From a virus, in IMG/VR virus record IMGVR_UViG_3300018080_000603, positions 1 to 23,434 of that record: a stretch of DNA of 23,434 nucleotides. One strand, given 5' to 3'. The position numbers were made by a program, and so were the translations under genes. Positions 21,609 through 23,434 of this stretch are shown one piece after another. The notes under the pieces were generated by a model, which did no database searches, was not told where the DNA came from, and saw only the letters and a program-made list of their open reading frames with translations. Numbering within the stretch: the stretch's first letter is position 1; the number at the start of each line of letters is the position of its first letter.

Positions 21609-22309
21609 ACCCTGTCACCTGGCAGCTGGTGCGGAATGGGACAGCGCACGCCCCAGTGCTTCATGCCTTTGATCCACACAGGCACGCGGTGACTGGTGGC
21701 CCAGCTGTGCCATGCATGCACGTTCGCTTCGCTTTTCACCAGGCGCTGGTTCCCATGTCCGTGCAATGGTTCGGACACCACCCAGTCAGGCTTGAACACG
21801 TCATGCAGCCGTTCTGAAGGAACGGAAAGTGCGGGCGCTGCATTAATCCATTTCACGCCATAGTGACGCGCCCAGTTCAGTTCCACGGCACGGTCCAGCT
21901 GCGTTTCCCATGTGTCCAGCGTGGTTCCCAGCCAGACATTTTCCGGCCACTTGTAGTGCTGGTAAAAACTGGGCCGCTTCGTCAGGAATATGAAATGGAC
22001 ATGTGGCCTTGTGCTTACCCTTTCAATGATTTTCTGGACCCATAGGCGGTCCACGCCAGGGCTGAATATGTCCGCCATGCTACACACGAACACGCGCTGG
22101 CCTGGCCTGGGCTGCTGCAGTTCTTCGGAAGTGTTCCGTTCCGGGTGGTATGCTGGTTTCTCCCAGGGTGGCCCGCCATGTATCGCTTCAAACCGATTCG
22201 CCAGTGGCCGTGCGTAGCAGTACCAGCAGCCATTCTTGCAGCCTGTAATGGGATTCCATGACCAGTCCCACCACAGGTCCCGCCGCTTGTCCTTCGGAAC
22301 GCGGTTCAT
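21605..22309 (-). CDS. Gp37/Gp68-type radical SAM-like protein (DUF5131 family)
   Basis: This 234-residue protein has the recognisable start DWSWNPITGCKNGCWYCYA, with the CxxxCxxC cluster C24, C28 and C31. It continues with the conserved VFVCSMADIFSPGV, then FIFLTKRP and VWLGTTLDT and a late VVSEPLHG. This is the family called phage protein Gp37/Gp68 or DUF5131, common in phages and bacteria, with an iron-sulfur radical SAM core but no proven reaction. It overlaps neighbours by ATGA at both ends. It is one of two radical SAM proteins in this operon. Confidence 0.85.
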   Translation of the reverse strand: MNRVPKDKRRDLWWDWSWNPITGCKNGCWYCYARPLANRFEAIHGGPPWEKPAYHPERNTSEELQQPRPGQRVFVCSMADIFSPGVDRLWVQKIIERVSTRPHVHFIFLTKRPSFYQHYKWPENVWLGTTLDTWETQLDRAVELNWARHYGVKWINAAPALSVPSERLHDVFKPDWVVSEPLHGHGNQRLVKSEANVHAWHSWATSHRVPVWIKGMKHWGVRCPIPHQLPGDRV

Positions 22310-23025
22310 GGATGCACCGGAAGCGGCACAGGGTACTTGTCAATGGCAATTTGCAGCAGGGTGTCAGGCAAGCCATGCAGCTGCTTTTCCACGAACACTG
22401 CCAGCAGCGCGTGTGGATGCACGGCGGTTTCAATTTCATGCTTCAGAATCATTCCCACCCGTCTTCCCAGCACGCGCAGTTCCCAACAATCGTTCAGGGT
22501 GTCTTCCGTCCATGACACCAGCGGGCCACCCAGCTTGAATTCCACCCAGGCCCTGGTCCGGTCATGCAGCTTCAGCTTCCACCAGTTCGCCAGGTACCAG
22601 GCCCTGGTGTCCGGCCTGCCCTGGGCGCGGCCAGCGCCGCGCCAATCAGCCAGCATTTCCCGCCTGGCTTCGCTGGACATGGGAAGAACCTTCAGGCCGC
22701 CTTCGTCTTCCGGCAGGCACCACCACTGCCAGTGGTGGTCATTCCGTTTCTGGTGCAGCAGCCAGGCGAAGTCAAAGCCCTGGTGCCCCGTGTCCGTGGG
22801 CTTATAGTACCCCGTGCTGTCCCGCTTGGCTTTCGCATTGCGCAGCGCCGCGCCCTGGCCGTGGAAAAAATCCACGTATGGGAACCATTCGCTGGGCAGG
22901 AACTTTGACAGGTCATGCACCAGGCCGCGCCAGGGAATGCCCAGCTTGCAGCATTCCACGAACACGAACCACCGGTGGCGCATGACATAGGACAAATACC
23001 TGGCATGGGCAGCTGGGCTATTCAT
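22306..23025 (-). CDS. DUF5662-like protein
   Basis: This 239-residue protein has an N-terminal pattern typical of the DUF5662 family: YLSYVMRHRWFVFVECCKLG, then GLVHDLSKFLPSEWFPYVDF. Conserved His and Asp (HDLSKF) and a second HHWQWW block near residue 97 could form a metal site like that of HD-type hydrolases, although this is inference. The C-terminal ~80 residues (from about VEFKLG) are not part of the family as I know it. The function is unknown. ATGA overlaps link it to both neighbours. Confidence 0.75.
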   Translation of the reverse strand: MNSPAAHARYLSYVMRHRWFVFVECCKLGIPWRGLVHDLSKFLPSEWFPYVDFFHGQGAALRNAKAKRDSTGYYKPTDTGHQGFDFAWLLHQKRNDHHWQWWCLPEDEGGLKVLPMSSEARREMLADWRGAGRAQGRPDTRAWYLANWWKLKLHDRTRAWVEFKLGGPLVSWTEDTLNDCWELRVLGRRVGMILKHEIETAVHPHALLAVFVEKQLHGLPDTLLQIAIDKYPVPLPVHP

Positions 23026-23291
23026 GGTTTTTTCGGCCTTTCATATTTATTGCACATGTCCAGTGGTCCCACTGATTCGTCCAGCGTCACTGGCAGTGGC
23101 AGGTCTTCACGTCCGGTTCGTTCTTCACGTTCGTGGTGCTTCCTCATTTTTTCAATGTTCTGGTCCTGCATCAGGTTGCACCACAGTTCGCCTTCGTATC
23201 CTTGTTCCATGTGTTCGCATGTCCAGCAGCATTCAAGGTTCAGCGTGCGGAATTTCACCTGCTTGTAATGCTTGCGTGTGGGCGCGTTCAT
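23022..23291 (-). CDS. Small Cys-cluster protein
   Basis: This 89-residue protein has the pattern ECCWTCEHMEQG, GELWCNLM and a late GPLDMCNKYERP. It matches the widespread small phage and bacterial family CWxCKH...C...V.P.xxCxxFE, likely a four-Cys metal-binding knuckle. No enzymatic motif. It starts as ATGA on the upstream stop and ends as ATGA on the DUF5662 gene. Confidence 0.65.
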   Translation of the reverse strand: MNAPTRKHYKQVKFRTLNLECCWTCEHMEQGYEGELWCNLMQDQNIEKMRKHHEREERTGREDLPLPVTLDESVGPLDMCNKYERPKKP

Positions 23292-23434
23292 GTTTTCACC
23301 CCACGCGCCTTGAATGAAATTTCTTTGCCGTCTTCAGAAATTTTAATGCTTTCTTTGTCCACGTTTTCGCCTAGCCTGAATGACTGATTTTCAATGTCAA
23401 TTTCCACCAGCCCCCACAGCATGCGTGGCGTTCC
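23288..23434 (-). CDS. Partial hypothetical protein at the right edge
   Basis: A frame open from the window edge to a TGA at 23288 gives 48 residues ending GKEISFKARGVKT. An ATG at 23422 (MLWGLVEIDIENQSFRLGEN) could be the start, or the gene may begin outside the window. The product looks beta-rich and is not recognised. It is linked by ATGA to the next gene. Confidence 0.5.
   Translation of the reverse strand, partial: GTPRMLWGLVEIDIENQSFRLGENVDKESIKISEDGKEISFKARGVKT

Noticed and set aside
1-23434. The frequent CCAGG/CCTGG words as a repeat or CRISPR array
   Set aside because: There is no fixed spacing and no repeat longer than a few bases; the words sit within ordinary coding sequence.
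1-23434. tRNA genes, integrase, attachment sites or insertion sequences
   Set aside because: I saw no cloverleaf, recombinase, transposase or terminal repeat that would support them.

Overview
This window looks like one long, tightly packed late-gene block of a tailed double-stranded DNA phage (Caudoviricetes) or a prophage of that kind. Every gene I can support lies on the minus strand, so the block is transcribed from right (23434) to left (1). By eye GC is in the high fifties percent. Genes abut or overlap, mostly through ATGA, GTGA or TAATG junctions. No stretch over 300 bases lacks a gene. I see no tRNA, rRNA, CRISPR array, insertion sequence or integrase. The host is probably Gram-negative, judged from one lipoprotein signal and one RMF-like small protein. 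That host inference is weak.

Layout in transcription order. (1) 23434-15692 is an accessory and DNA-metabolism region. It holds a Cys-cluster protein, a DUF5662-like protein, a Gp37/Gp68-type radical SAM protein, a RuvC-like resolvase, a second radical SAM protein, a run of small unknowns, a winged-helix-like protein next to a relative of its N-terminus, a PGDYG-like protein, a lipoprotein and a zinc-finger protein. (2) 15672-10820 is the packaging region: a candidate small terminase, seven small genes (HAD phosphatase, DUF433-like, RMF-like, PD-(D/E)XK nuclease, DUF7694-like and two unknowns), then a GpA-type large terminase. (3) 10823-3054 is head assembly: a DUF935-type portal fused to a Mu gpF-like head-morphogenesis domain, several small zinc-ribbon or unknown genes, a protein resembling the LigD 3'-phosphoesterase domain, a Mu gpI-like protease with an acidic scaffold-like tail, a decoration protein and a GpE-family major capsid protein. 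A strong hairpin follows the capsid gene. (4) 2925-1 holds further virion genes ending in a fibre-like protein and a beta-helix protein cut by the window edge.

The most striking signal is compositional. The trinucleotide GAG and its complement CTC are almost absent from all 23.4 kb, in coding and non-coding DNA alike. Hand scanning found roughly 22 CTC and 5 GAG on the + strand, where several hundred of each would be expected. Ribosome-binding sites follow the rule: instead of AAGGAGG they are mostly AAGGGGG (head genes) or AAGGCGGTGG/A (genes between about 14.1 and 17.6 kb). GATC is also nearly absent, while CCTGG/CCAGG is several-fold over-represented. This points to strong selection on DNA words, for example by a host defence system or a phage-encoded modification or cleavage system, but the mechanism cannot be read from this window.
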